Shown here: positions 40,721-48,754 of the stretch, in pieces | Position numbering within the stretch: the stretch's first letter is position 1 | Layout: each line of letters begins with the position of its first letter | NCBI RefSeq assembly: GCF_019263585.2 | Contig: NZ_JADQDF010000001.1 | Span: 2,046,001-2,110,000 of the forward strand | Source of the DNA: Pseudonocardia oceani | Lineage (GTDB): Bacteria; Actinomycetota; Actinomycetes; Mycobacteriales; Pseudonocardiaceae | Reading direction: 5' to 3' | Length of the DNA stretch: 64,000 nt | Program-made: the position numbers and the translations under genes | Notes under the pieces: generated by a model | Databases searched by the model: none | The model's input: the letters and a program-made list of their open reading frames with translations, nothing else | What the model was told of the DNA's origin: nothing

Positions 40721-41467
40721 ATGCCCGAGATCCAGAAGGTGCTCCCCAAGTACCTGCAGATAGCCGGCCACATCCGCGACCAGATCGTCCGCGGGGACCT
40801 CAGCCCTGGTGATGAGGTGCCGTCGGAGCGTGAGCTGGCCGCGCGGTGGAGCGTGGCTCGCCCGACCGCGGCCCGCGCACTGGAGTCGCTGCGGGTGCAG
40901 GGCCTCGTAGAGTCTCGGCAGGGTTCGGGGACCTACGTCCGGGCGAGTCAGTCCGCGCCGCGGGCCCGGGAGCGGTACGAGCGGGGCCGTGATCTCGGCA
41001 CCATGTACGGCGCGACGGAGTCCGTCGAGTTCCTGGCGACCGACATCGTGGCCGGCGTCGATCACGTCGTCGAGGCGTTACAGCTTCCCCCTGGCAGCGA
41101 CGTGATCCGTAGGATTCGTCTGCTTCGCGGTGAGGACGGGAAGCCGATCGAGCTGTCGACGTCGTGGTTCGCCCCCCACCTCGCCGAGCAGGCGCCCCGA
41201 CTGCTGCACCCGGAACGGCTACTCGGTGGGACGGGCAAGTACATCGCTGAGGTGACCGGGCGCGAGTCCGAGTACGCCCGCGATCAGGTCGCCGCGCGAC
41301 TGGCCACGGCCGACGAACGTCGCCTGCTCGAACTCCCCCGGCCGGCGGCCGTCCTGGTCTACCGGCTGACCGCCTACGACTCGTCTGACCTGCCGATCCA
41401 GTTCGATGACGCGACGTATCCGTCGGACCGCTGGGCCTTCCGCCAGGAGTACCCGCTGGCCCGGTAG
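40721..41467 (+). CDS. GntR/HutC-family repressor, KorSA-like
   Basis: 248 aa. N-terminal winged helix: LPKYLQIAGHIRDQIVRGDL, VPSERELAARWSVARPTAAR, ESRQGSGTYVRASQ. The C-terminal UTRA effector domain has PPGSDVIRRIRLLRGEDGKP, ELSTSWFAPHLAEQAPRLL and RLTAYDSSDLPIQFDDATYP. In pSAM2 the KorSA regulator keeps replication and transfer off while integrated. Identical 18-bp operators sit before its own gene and in the palindrome before the transfer operon, which supports that role here. Confidence 0.88.
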   Translation: MPEIQKVLPKYLQIAGHIRDQIVRGDLSPGDEVPSERELAARWSVARPTAARALESLRVQGLVESRQGSGTYVRASQSAPRARERYERGRDLGTMYGATESVEFLATDIVAGVDHVVEALQLPPGSDVIRRIRLLRGEDGKPIELSTSWFAPHLAEQAPRLLHPERLLGGTGKYIAEVTGRESEYARDQVAARLATADERRLLELPRPAAVLVYRLTAYDSSDLPIQFDDATYPSDRWAFRQEYPLAR

Positions 41468-41507
41468 CCCTGCCCCCGTGCGGGTTGTCCACACCCCCAT
41501 TGCCTCA

Positions 41508-41547
41508 GTGGCCTATGCCACTTATAGTGGCAAGTGGCATAGGCCAC
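41508..41547. promoter_or_regulatory. Operator copy 2: 16-bp-arm palindrome before the transfer operon
   Basis: GTGGCCTATGCCACTT (41508-41523), 8-bp spacer ATAGTGGC, AAGTGGCATAGGCCAC (41532-41547): perfect arms. It includes the 18-bp sequence shared with 40679-40696 and lies 28 bp before the first gene of the replication/transfer operon, whose ribosome-binding site AGGAG follows. Confidence 0.8.
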
Positions 41548-41575
41548 ACGGTCTGCCGCACACACAGGAGACGCA

Positions 41576-42010
41576 ATGGCGATCAACGGAAAGTTCAAGG
41601 TCAACCACGGGGACGTGTTCCCGCACGGCGCGTACGTCGTCGGGGACGTGGAGCCGGTGCGGGATTTCGAGCGCTCGACCCGGGAGCGTCCGGTGCAGGC
41701 CACCGACAAGGACTCCGGCTTGCTGGTGTGGTCGGTGTCGGTGCTCGACCCGGACCCCGACGCCCGGAAGGACGCCAAGACGGTCACGGTAAAGATCTCC
41801 GCCCCGCACCAGCCGGTCCCGCCGGAGGCGATCCCGGGGATGCCGTTCCGGCCCGTCGAGTTCGACGGCCTCATGGTCACGCCCTACCTGAACGAGAACG
41901 GCGGCCGGGCCCGCGTCGCCTACAGCTTCCGCGCGGCCGCGATGCGCGCCCCGCAGCAGGCCGGCTCCGGCAAGCCGGCGCCCCGCGCCAATTCCGGGGA
42001 GGCCGCCTGA
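41576..42010 (+). CDS. Conserved AICE protein, first gene of transfer operon
   Basis: 144 aa: MAINGKFKVNHGDVFPHGAY, VVGDVEPVRDFERSTRERPV, LLVWSVSVLDPDPDARKDAK, FRPVEFDGLMVTPYLNENGG. This type of beta-rich small protein (HG.Y..G.VEPV.DFE..T) is very common just upstream of translocase genes in actinomycete integrative elements. Role unknown; probably replication or transfer accessory. Flexible Gly/Pro tail. Confidence 0.7.
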   Translation: MAINGKFKVNHGDVFPHGAYVVGDVEPVRDFERSTRERPVQATDKDSGLLVWSVSVLDPDPDARKDAKTVTVKISAPHQPVPPEAIPGMPFRPVEFDGLMVTPYLNENGGRARVAYSFRAAAMRAPQQAGSGKPAPRANSGEAA

Positions 42011-42120
42011 TCGACCTCATGGCGGAGGGGAGCCGCGGCGGCAACCGGGCTCCCCTCCTGATCTCCCTAGTCCCCAACCCCTGGCAAGGAATCCGAGTCC
42101 CGGAAGGACACCGATCCTAG

Positions 42121-42519
42121 ATGCGAACCCACACCTCCGACCGCAACCGGCCCGACCGCAGCGCCGAGACCCCGGCGCACATCGTCGCCGCGCTGGCCGA
42201 CCACGACGCCGCCTACCGCAACGCGGCGGACCTGCCGCACACCACCGACGCCGAGCGGGCGACCCGCGCGGACCGCCTCGCCCTGGTCGTGGCCCGCCGG
42301 GCCGCCTGGTGGGGCGTGCTGTCCACCTGGACCTACCTGCACTCCGACAAGGGCGCCGTGTACGGCCGGGCCGCGATGATCGCCCGCGCCGCAGAGTGGG
42401 ACCGGGCCCGGTTCTGGCGCGACACCGCCGCGGACTGGCGTGCCCGCGCCGAGCGCCGCCCGACCTCCGACGCAGCGGGTGCCCTGTCCAATTGGCACGA
42501 GCTGGGGGTGTCGGCATGA
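42121..42519 (+). CDS. Conserved AICE hypothetical protein, 132 aa
   Basis: Helical, soluble: RTHTSDRNRPDRSAETPAHI, AALADHDAAYRNAADLPHTT, WGVLSTWTYLHSDKGAVYGR, RFWRDTAADWRARAERRPTS. Tryptophan/arginine-rich C-terminal half. Its TGA overlaps the WhiB-like start (ATGA). No function assigned. Confidence 0.6.
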   Translation: MRTHTSDRNRPDRSAETPAHIVAALADHDAAYRNAADLPHTTDAERATRADRLALVVARRAAWWGVLSTWTYLHSDKGAVYGRAAMIARAAEWDRARFWRDTAADWRARAERRPTSDAAGALSNWHELGVSA

Positions 42520-42818
42520 ACGCCACGGCCACGACCACAGCCACCGGGCGGGACTGGCGGCACGACGCTGAGTGCGCCGATGTCGATCCGGAAATCTTCT
42601 ACCCGCTCGACCTCGCCCCGTACGGGCCCGCCGTCACCGTGGCCCGGGAGATCTGCGCGGGCTGCCCGGTCCGGCTCGACTGCCTGCTCGACGTGATGGC
42701 CGGTGAGGACCCGGCCCGCCGGTGGGGGATCACCGCTGGGCTGACCCCTGACGAGCGGGCCGACCTGTTCGCCGGCCGCCGCCTGTCGTCGGCCCGGCCT
42801 GGGGCGGTGGCTGCGTGA
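42516..42818 (+). CDS. WhiB-like iron-sulfur regulator
   Basis: 100 aa. Four cluster cysteines: Cys in HDAECADVDPEIFYP, then ICAGCPVRLDCL (CxxC and the final Cys five residues on), followed by the turn RRWGITAGLTPDERADLF, the glycine/tryptophan beta-turn of Wbl proteins. WhiB-like proteins bind a 4Fe-4S cluster and the primary sigma factor. Several actinophages and AICEs carry them. Overlaps both neighbours, so it is co-translated in the transfer operon. Confidence 0.88.
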   Translation: MNATATTTATGRDWRHDAECADVDPEIFYPLDLAPYGPAVTVAREICAGCPVRLDCLLDVMAGEDPARRWGITAGLTPDERADLFAGRRLSSARPGAVAA

Positions 42819-43138
42819 GCGCCGCGACCCGTTCCCGTGTCAACGCCACCTTGACGGGCGGACGCACTCCGCGGGTGGTGGAGAATTCCGAGTTCGCCGC
42901 GTTCGGCCGCCGCATCATCCGGGCCGCTGGCCGCCGGATCGCCGCGGGCGACGTCGAGGCCCTGCCCGACCTCGCTGCGTTGTCGGCGGATCTCGACGCC
43001 GCGATCGGCGACGCGGTCACCGGGCTCCGGGCGGCCGGCTACTCGTGGGGCGAGATCGCCTCCCGCCTCGGCGTGACCCGGCAGGCCGCTCACCAGCGCT
43101 GGGCCGGCGGCCCGGCCGTCACTCGGGGGGTGGCGTGA
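42815..43138 (+). CDS. Small HTH DNA-binding protein in transfer operon
   Basis: 107 aa, GTG overlapping the WhiB-like stop. The C-terminal ~45 residues hold a helix-turn-helix: GLRAAGYSWGEIASRLGVTR QAAHQRW. Proteins of this shape accompany AICE translocases and may bind the transfer locus. The codons for RVNATLTG carry the second copy of the 18-bp GTCAAC motif. Its TGA shares one base with the translocase ATG (TGATG). Confidence 0.72.
   Translation: MSAATRSRVNATLTGGRTPRVVENSEFAAFGRRIIRAAGRRIAAGDVEALPDLAALSADLDAAIGDAVTGLRAAGYSWGEIASRLGVTRQAAHQRWAGGPAVTRGVA
42839..42856. repeat. 18-bp motif copy 2 (GTCAACGCCACCTTGACG)
   Basis: Exact repeat of 36211-36228. Here it is within the start region of the small HTH gene. 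Inverted repeat with 5-bp arms; possible protein-binding site or transfer-related locus. Confidence 0.7.
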
Positions 43139-44727
43139 TGACCACGGCGCAACTCGTCCTGCTCGTCCTGGTCGCCGGTGGCGGGCTGTGGGTGCTGCAC
43201 ACGCTCGGCCGCTGGCTGACCCAACTGCTCGAAGCGCTCGCCGCGATCGCGGTCGTGTTTGTCACGGCCTGGCTGCTCATGAAGGGCGCGTGGAAGCTCG
43301 GGCGCTGGATCGTGCGGCACTGGCGCACCAGCGTCGGCACCGCGCTCGTCGTGGCCTGGTGCTACTTCCTGGGCTGGCCCTCCCTGCTCATCACCGCCGC
43401 CGTTCTGGGGCTCGGGCTGCTCGGCTGGCGATGGTGGGATCACGACTCCTTCGAGCCCTTGGCCGGCCGCCACCTGCGCGCGTGGTGGCTGCGCTGGGCG
43501 ATCTACGCCCGCAAGATGCCCCGCTGGCTGCGCGCCTGCGGCCTCACGGTCGTCGAGCGGGATCCGGGCGTGCATGTGCAGGTCAACCCGTTCCGGCGCT
43601 CCGCGGTCCAGCCGAAGGCCACCGGCCGGGCCGATCAGGTTCCGCGCGTGGTCGGGGTCCGCTCCGGCGGCTCGTGGGATGAGGTCCGGGTGCGTCTGGT
43701 CCCGGGGCAGACGCCGGAGGACTTCGACCTTGCGGCCCGCTCCCTCGCCGTCGCGCGCGGAGTGTCGCGGTGTCAGGTGCGAGAGCTCGGGCCGAACCTG
43801 GTGTCGATCGACTACCAGCGCCACGACCGCCTCGCCTCCGTCGTCGACTGCCAGCCCCTCTGCGCGCTGTGGGGGGTGCTCGGGGAGCACATCGACTTCC
43901 GCCGCGTCTGGTCCGGGCGCACCGAGTACGGCACCGACTGGTTCCAGGCAATCGAAGGCAGCCACACCCTCGTGGCCGGCTCCACCGGCGCCGGGAAGAA
44001 CTCGTTCACCTGGTCGCCGATCATCTCCATGGCCCCGGCCATCCGCGACGGCCTCGTCCGGGTCTCCGCGATCGACCCGAAGGGGATGGAGCTGGCGTAC
44101 GGGCGGCGGGTGTTCCACCGCTACGCCTCCACCAGCAAGGACGCCCTGGCGCTGCTCGACGACCTGATCGACGGCATGACCGAGCGGAAGGAACGGTTCT
44201 CCACGCACAAGCGGGTCGTGCCGATCTCGCGTGAGTTCCCGTTGGAGCTGATCGAGTTCGATGAGATCGGCGCCCTGGTCCGCTACGTCGGGGACCGTAA
44301 GACCCGAGAGGCCATCGTGGAGCGCGTCGCCCTGCTGACCACGCAGGGCCGGGCGCTGGGCTACTCCGTGCGCGGCTACGTGCAGGAGCCGACCAAGGAC
44401 ACCGTCCCGGTCCGGGAGCTGTTCCCCCGCCGCATCTGCCTCCGCGTCGCCTCGAAGTCGCACGTGTCGATGGTGCTCGGCGAGCACGCTTACGACCGCG
44501 GAGCGTGGGCCAACCGCATCGGGGAGCACGAGCCGGGTGTGGGCTACCTGTTCGGCGAGGGCATCCGCGAGCCCATCCGCGTCCGCTCGGCATGGGTCCC
44601 GGACCACGTGATCAAGGACCTGGAGCGGTTCGTCACCACGCCCCTGATCGTGCCCGCGATCCCGGCGCAGGGCGGGCCGTTCTCCGTGCCCGTCCCCGCT
44701 CTGCAACCGACCGGAGGCCCCGCATGA
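43138..44727 (+). CDS. FtsK/SpoIIIE-like DNA translocase, TraSA/TraB-like
   Basis: 529 aa. Two or three N-terminal membrane helices (AQLVLLVLVAGGGLWVLHTL; LEALAAIAVVFVTAWLLM; TALVVAWCYFLGWPSLLITA). The motor domain (about 255-480) has Walker A LVAGSTGAGKNSFTW, Walker B-like ELIEFDEIGALVRYV and the arginine region VALLTTQGRALGYSVRGYVQ. In streptomycete plasmids this single protein moves double-stranded plasmid DNA between mycelia. The residue after the P-loop lysine is Asn rather than Ser/Thr, with Ser next; some Tra/FtsK members vary here. Confidence 0.88.
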   Translation: MTTAQLVLLVLVAGGGLWVLHTLGRWLTQLLEALAAIAVVFVTAWLLMKGAWKLGRWIVRHWRTSVGTALVVAWCYFLGWPSLLITAAVLGLGLLGWRWWDHDSFEPLAGRHLRAWWLRWAIYARKMPRWLRACGLTVVERDPGVHVQVNPFRRSAVQPKATGRADQVPRVVGVRSGGSWDEVRVRLVPGQTPEDFDLAARSLAVARGVSRCQVRELGPNLVSIDYQRHDRLASVVDCQPLCALWGVLGEHIDFRRVWSGRTEYGTDWFQAIEGSHTLVAGSTGAGKNSFTWSPIISMAPAIRDGLVRVSAIDPKGMELAYGRRVFHRYASTSKDALALLDDLIDGMTERKERFSTHKRVVPISREFPLELIEFDEIGALVRYVGDRKTREAIVERVALLTTQGRALGYSVRGYVQEPTKDTVPVRELFPRRICLRVASKSHVSMVLGEHAYDRGAWANRIGEHEPGVGYLFGEGIREPIRVRSAWVPDHVIKDLERFVTTPLIVPAIPAQGGPFSVPVPALQPTGGPA

Positions 44728-46391
44728 CCACCACCAACACCACCACCGATCCTGCGGCCCGCACTGTCGAGTACGACCAGCTCACCCGCGCACAGAAGGC
44801 GCTCATGTCCCTGTCCGGGGACGTCGCGCAGCAGCTCGCGGAGGACCACGGGGTCTGTGTCCGCCCATTGGCGATGCGGCGGATCGACCTCACGACCGGC
44901 CGGGTGGAGGTTGTCCCGGTCCCGTGCGGGGCACGGCGGGAGGACCTGTGCCGGCCGTGTGCGGAGAAGTGCCGCCGGACCCGGATGACCCAGTGCCGGG
45001 AGGGCTGGCACCTCGAGCACGAACCGATCCCGGACCGGCCGGCGCCCACCGAGACGCAGAAGGATCTGCTGGCCGTGCGGGCGGATCTGCACGCCGTCTA
45101 TCAGGAGGAGGACGACGAGACCGAGCGGGAGGCGATCCGCAACACCGTCGCCGTCCTTGACGATGAGCTGCGCCGGGCCGGGGTGACGGGTCGTTTGGAA
45201 CCGCTCGATCCGCCCGACCGGCCCGCGGTCAAGCGGTCCACCCGGCGCCGGCAGGACGCCCCGAACCTCCCCCGCCGGCCGGTGGAGAAGCGCACGCTCG
45301 GGCAGGTATTCGGCGGCAAGTTCCGGCCCTCGACGTTCCTCACGCTGACCCTGGACTCCTACGGGCGGGTGGACGGCGACGGGGCCGCGCTCGACCCGGA
45401 CCGCTACGACTACCGCCGCGCCGCCCGCGACGCGATCCACTTCCCCAAGGCGGTGGACCGGTTCTGGCAGAACGCCCGGCGCTGCGTCGGCTGGGAGGTC
45501 CAGTACTTCGGGACCATCGAGCCTCAGAAGCGCGGCGCCCCGCACTTCCACGCCGCCATCCGCGGCAGCATCCCGCGCGCCGAGCTGCGGGCGATCACCG
45601 CCGCGACCTACCACCAGGTGTGGTGGCCCCACCACGACGACCAGGTCTACCGCGGCGACCACGTCCCGGTGTGGAACGACGACGCCCACGGCTTCGTCGA
45701 CCCCGACACCGGCGACACGCTGCCCACGTGGGACGCGGCCACCGACCCGGCGGTGTTGCTCACCCCGGGGCACACGGTGACCTTCGGGGCGCAGGTCCAC
45801 GTCAAGGGCATCCTCGGCGGCACGGAGGAGGCCGGCCGTCACATCGGCTACCTGACCAAGTACCTCACCAAGTCGGTCTCCCAGGCGGCTGGGCTGGTGG
45901 AGGACCCGAGCGTTCGGCAACGCGAGCACCGGCGCCGCCTGGTCGCCGAGCTGGAGAAGACGCCGTGCTCGCCGCAGTGCCCGATCTGGCTGCTGTACGG
46001 CGTGCAGCCGAAGAAGGTCAGACACACGGCAGTCCCCGGGCAGTGCAAGGGCAAAGCGCACCGGCCCGAGCACCTCGGCATCGGCGGACGTCGCGTCCTG
46101 GTCTCCCGCAAGTGGTCCGGGAAGACGCTCGACGACCACCAGGCCGAGCGGGCCGAGTTCGTTCGGCAACTCCTCGACCGGGCCGGCGTGCGCCCCGGCT
46201 ACGCCGTGGATGACGGGCCGTTCGAGTGGGAGAAGACCCGGCCCGGTGATCCGGACGTGCCGACGAGACCCGCACTGCTGCTGCACGCGATCTCGCAGCG
46301 ACAGCGCTGGAAAGCCGACTACGCCGCCGCCCAGGCCCTGGCCGGCGATCCACCCGACGATCGTTCGGCAACTGCTGGGGAGGCGGCGTGA
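44724..46391 (+). CDS. RepSA-like rolling-circle replication initiator
   Basis: 555 aa. The N-terminal part contains a cysteine-rich ribbon (VPCGARREDLCRPCAEKCRR). The HUH nickase centre is GAPHFHAAIRGSIPRAELRA (HxH), and the catalytic tyrosines lie in GRHIGYLTKYLTKSVS. A second Cys set (EKTPCSPQCPIW) follows. This is the AICE/streptomycete RepSA layout: nicks the element's origin and starts rolling-circle replication after excision. Overlaps the translocase stop by 4 nt. The origin itself is not identified. Confidence 0.88.
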   Translation: MTTTNTTTDPAARTVEYDQLTRAQKALMSLSGDVAQQLAEDHGVCVRPLAMRRIDLTTGRVEVVPVPCGARREDLCRPCAEKCRRTRMTQCREGWHLEHEPIPDRPAPTETQKDLLAVRADLHAVYQEEDDETEREAIRNTVAVLDDELRRAGVTGRLEPLDPPDRPAVKRSTRRRQDAPNLPRRPVEKRTLGQVFGGKFRPSTFLTLTLDSYGRVDGDGAALDPDRYDYRRAARDAIHFPKAVDRFWQNARRCVGWEVQYFGTIEPQKRGAPHFHAAIRGSIPRAELRAITAATYHQVWWPHHDDQVYRGDHVPVWNDDAHGFVDPDTGDTLPTWDAATDPAVLLTPGHTVTFGAQVHVKGILGGTEEAGRHIGYLTKYLTKSVSQAAGLVEDPSVRQREHRRRLVAELEKTPCSPQCPIWLLYGVQPKKVRHTAVPGQCKGKAHRPEHLGIGGRRVLVSRKWSGKTLDDHQAERAEFVRQLLDRAGVRPGYAVDDGPFEWEKTRPGDPDVPTRPALLLHAISQRQRWKADYAAAQALAGDPPDDRSATAGEAA

Positions 46392-46597
46392 AGCGCGTGG
46401 CAACGGTGGCCCGGACGGTCGTGGAGCAACTGACGGTGGACCAGCTCTGCGAGGAGCTGCAGGTGGCCCGGTCGACGTTCTACCAGTGGCGGCAGGTCGG
46501 GAAGGCCCCTCGATGCGTGCGGCTCCCGAACGGAGCAATCCGGGTCCGGCGCGATGATCTGGACTCCTGGTTGGCCTCGCTCGCGGATGCGGCATGA
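46388..46597 (+). CDS. xis: Excisionase (Xis), MerR/HTH-17-like
   Basis: 69 aa: QLTVDQLCEELQVARSTFYQ, WRQVGKAPRCVRLPNGAIRV, RRDDLDSWLASLADA. The winged HTH is of the excisionase (helix_turn_helix_17) type. It bends DNA at attL/attR and drives the integrase towards excision. Start overlaps the Rep stop; stop overlaps the integrase start. Confidence 0.9.
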   Translation: MKRVATVARTVVEQLTVDQLCEELQVARSTFYQWRQVGKAPRCVRLPNGAIRVRRDDLDSWLASLADAA

Positions 46598-47976
46598 GCG
46601 GCGACGACGTCACGTCCTTCGACGTTCGCGTGTGGGCGGTGACGAAGCGGAGCCGGCGGGACGGGCCGAAGTACCGCACGCGCTGGGTCGTGGCCGGTCA
46701 CGAGTGGCACGACACCTTCACGACGAAAGCGCTCGCCGACAGCTTCCGGTCCGACCTGGTCTCGGCGACTCGGCGCGGGGAGGCGTTCTCTCTCGCCACG
46801 GGCCGCCCTGTGACGTGGGAACGGCCGGTGGAGTCCGCGGTGTGCTGGTACGACCACGCCTGCGCCTACGTGGACATGAAGTGGCCGCACGCGGCCGGCA
46901 AGAGCCGTCAGGGCATCGCGGACTCGCTGGCGACCGTGACACCGGCGTTGCTGTCATCGGTCAAGAGCCGGCCCGGTGCGGAGGCGATGCGCGCGGCGCT
47001 CTACGGGTGGTCGTTCAACGCCCGGCGGCGGGCGAGCGGGCCACCAGATGAGGCGCATCGGCGGGCTGAACGGTGGGTCGCGGCGAACACGCGGCCGGTG
47101 CGGGATCTCGCCGATCCGGGGGTGCTGCGGCCGGCTCTCGATGCTCTGGCGCTGCGGATGGACGGGAAGCCGGCTGCGGCGTCGACGGTGGCCCGCAAGC
47201 GGGCGATCTTCTACAACGCCGTGGAGTACGCGGTGGAGCTCGGGCACCTGTCCGGCAATCCGGTGGCGTCGATCAAGTGGCGCGCGCCGAAGGTCACCGA
47301 GGCGGTGAACCCGCGGGTGGTGATCAACCACTGGCAGGCACGCGCACTGCTCGACGCGGTGCGGGCACAGGAACCGGTCGGCGGGCGCCTGGTCGCGTTC
47401 TTCGGGGTCATGTACTACGCCGCGCTCCGGCCGGGGGAGGCGGTCGATCTCCGGAAGGACGCCCTGTCGCTCCCGGCGAAGGGCTGGGGCGAGCTGTACC
47501 TGAGCACGTCGGCGCCCTCGGCCGGGCGCTCGTGGAGTGAGTCCGGGACCCGGCGGGAGCCTCGCCAGTTGAAGCACCGGGGCACGGAGGAGGTCCGGGT
47601 CGTGCCCTCTCCCCCGGAACTGACCGCGCTGCTGCACCAGCATCTCGACGACCACGGGACCACTCCCGATGGCCGGCTGTTCCGGGGCGTCCGCGGCGGC
47701 CCGCTCTCCGAGAGCCTGTACGGCCGGCGCTGGGCGGTCGCGCGAGCTACGGCACTGAGTACTGAGGAGGCCGGCTCCCCGCTCGCGCGCCGGCCCTACG
47801 ACCTCCGGCACGCTGCCGTGTCCACCTGGCTCAACGGTGGCGTTCCAGCGCCCCAGGTGGCCGCGTGGGCGGGGCACAGCGTGGACGTGTTGCTCCGGGT
47901 CTACGCCAAGTGCATCTCCGGCCAGGACGCGACGGCGCGGCGGCGGGTGGAGGAGGCTCTGCGTGCCGGATCGTGA
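46594..47976 (+). CDS. int: Tyrosine integrase
   Basis: 460 aa. Arm and core-binding N-terminal half, then the catalytic domain with the first Arg in YYAALRPGEAVDLRKDAL, the HxxR-type box RRPYDLRHAAVSTWLNGG, the third His in VAAWAGHSVDVLLRVYAKCI and the nucleophile Tyr in the same segment. It recombines attP with the 3' end of tRNA-Tyr. The gene ends 74 bp before the terminator of the intact tRNA, the typical AICE arrangement next to attR. Confidence 0.94.
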   Translation: MSGDDVTSFDVRVWAVTKRSRRDGPKYRTRWVVAGHEWHDTFTTKALADSFRSDLVSATRRGEAFSLATGRPVTWERPVESAVCWYDHACAYVDMKWPHAAGKSRQGIADSLATVTPALLSSVKSRPGAEAMRAALYGWSFNARRRASGPPDEAHRRAERWVAANTRPVRDLADPGVLRPALDALALRMDGKPAAASTVARKRAIFYNAVEYAVELGHLSGNPVASIKWRAPKVTEAVNPRVVINHWQARALLDAVRAQEPVGGRLVAFFGVMYYAALRPGEAVDLRKDALSLPAKGWGELYLSTSAPSAGRSWSESGTRREPRQLKHRGTEEVRVVPSPPELTALLHQHLDDHGTTPDGRLFRGVRGGPLSESLYGRRWAVARATALSTEEAGSPLARRPYDLRHAAVSTWLNGGVPAPQVAAWAGHSVDVLLRVYAKCISGQDATARRRVEEALRAGS

Positions 47977-48049
47977 AGATCAGTCCGTGCATGGTCCGTG
48001 GATGGCCGTAAACAGCCGTCTGGAGCTGGACACAGCGGGACAGACCCAA

Positions 48050-48090
48050 AAGCGGCCCCTGACCGTGTATCTGCTGGTCAGGGGCCGCTT
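48050..48090 (-). terminator. Element-supplied terminator of tRNA-Tyr
   Basis: AAGCGGCCCCTGACC and GGTCAGGGGCCGCTT, perfect 15-bp arms around 11 nt. It lies inside the AICE immediately after the tRNA 3' end and nearly copies the displaced chromosomal terminator at 33893-33933, so integration keeps both the tRNA and its terminator whole. Confidence 0.8.
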
Positions 48091-48093
48091 CTG

Positions 48094-48150
48094 CGGGGTG
48101 TGGCAGGTGAAGGATTCGAACCTTCGTAGGCTAAGCCGACGGATTTACAG
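48094..48150. repeat. attR: 57-bp direct repeat
   Basis: Identical to 33937-33993. Includes the 3' ~50 nt of the intact tRNA-Tyr. The two copies differ at the base after GGATTTACAG (A at attL, T at attR), marking the limit of identity. Confidence 0.93.
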
Positions 48151-48182
48151 TCCGCTCCCTTTGGCCACTCGGGCAACCTGCC
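48101..48182 (-). tRNA. tRNA-Tyr (GTA), integration target
   Basis: 82 nt with a long variable arm: acceptor GGCAGGT/ACCTGCC, D-arm CCCGAGTGGCCAAAGGGAGC, anticodon loop CTGTAAA (anticodon GTA), variable arm, T-arm AGGTTCGAATCCT, discriminator A; CCA not encoded. The 3' half is supplied by the element's att site. Confidence 0.95.
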
Positions 48183-48262
48183 CCGGTGCGCCGTAGCGCT
48201 CGACGAGGATACGACAGCCGGTTGCGGGGTGCGCCCCCGGCCCCGGCGATCAGGAGGACCGC

Positions 48263-48754
48263 ATGGCAGACCCGTCGTTCGACGTGGTGAGCAAGGTCGA
48301 CCGCCAGGAGGTCGACAACGCCCTCAACCAGGCCGCGAAGGAGCTCTCGCAGCGGTTCGACTTCCGCGGCACCGGCACCACGATCACGTGGTCGGGCGAG
48401 GAGGCACTGACGATCGAGTCCGAGACCGAGGAGCGGGCGCTGGCCGCCGTCGAGGTGTTCAAGGAGAAGCTGGTCAAGCGCAGCATCTCCATGAAGGCCT
48501 TCGAGGCGGGCGAGCCGGCGATCTCGGGCAAGGTCTACAAGGTCAACGGCAAGATCATCCAGGGCATCGAGTCGGAGAAGGCCAAGGAGATCAGCAAGGC
48601 CATCCGCGACGAGAAGTTCAAGGGCGTCCAGGCGCAGATCCAGGGCGACCAGCTGCGGGTGTCGGGCAAGAAGAAGGACGACCTCCAGGCGGTGATCGCA
48701 CTGCTGAAGAGCAAGGACTTCGGCATCGCGCTGCAGTTCACCAACTACCGCTGA
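48263..48754 (+). CDS. YajQ-family nucleotide-binding protein
   Basis: 163 aa, ATG with AGGAGG upstream. Full-length Yaj[61 protein letters not shown] and the C-terminal [14 protein letters not shown]. Two ferredoxin-like halves; members bind cyclic di-GMP or other nucleotides. First chromosomal gene after the AICE. Confidence 0.95.
   Translation: MADPSFDVVSKVDRQEVDNALNQAAKELSQRFDFRGTGTTITWSGEEALTIESETEERALAAVEVFKEKLVKRSISMKAFEAGEPAISGKVYKVNGKIIQGIESEKAKEISKAIRDEKFKGVQAQIQGDQLRVSGKKKDDLQAVIALLKSKDFGIALQFTNYR

Larger units (their letters stand above)
33994..48150. mobile_element. AICE (pSAM2-like integrative and conjugative element) in tRNA-Tyr
   Basis: 14,157 bp between the outer ends of the two 57-bp att repeats. 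From attR inward it carries int (tyrosine recombinase), xis, a RepSA-like HUH replication protein, an FtsK/TraSA-like DNA translocase, an HTH protein, a WhiB-like protein, two small conserved AICE proteins and a GntR/KorSA-type repressor with operators. That is the full minimal set for excision, rolling-circle replication and double-stranded DNA transfer. The remaining third (34.1-40.6 kb) is cargo with lower GC. An IS256-family copy sits in the cargo. All core genes are intact, so the element may be mobile. Confidence 0.92.

Noticed and set aside
44544..46679. 711-codon open frame on the minus strand
   Set aside because: Antisense of the replication initiator and translocase genes, which have clear catalytic motifs; no motifs in the shadow.
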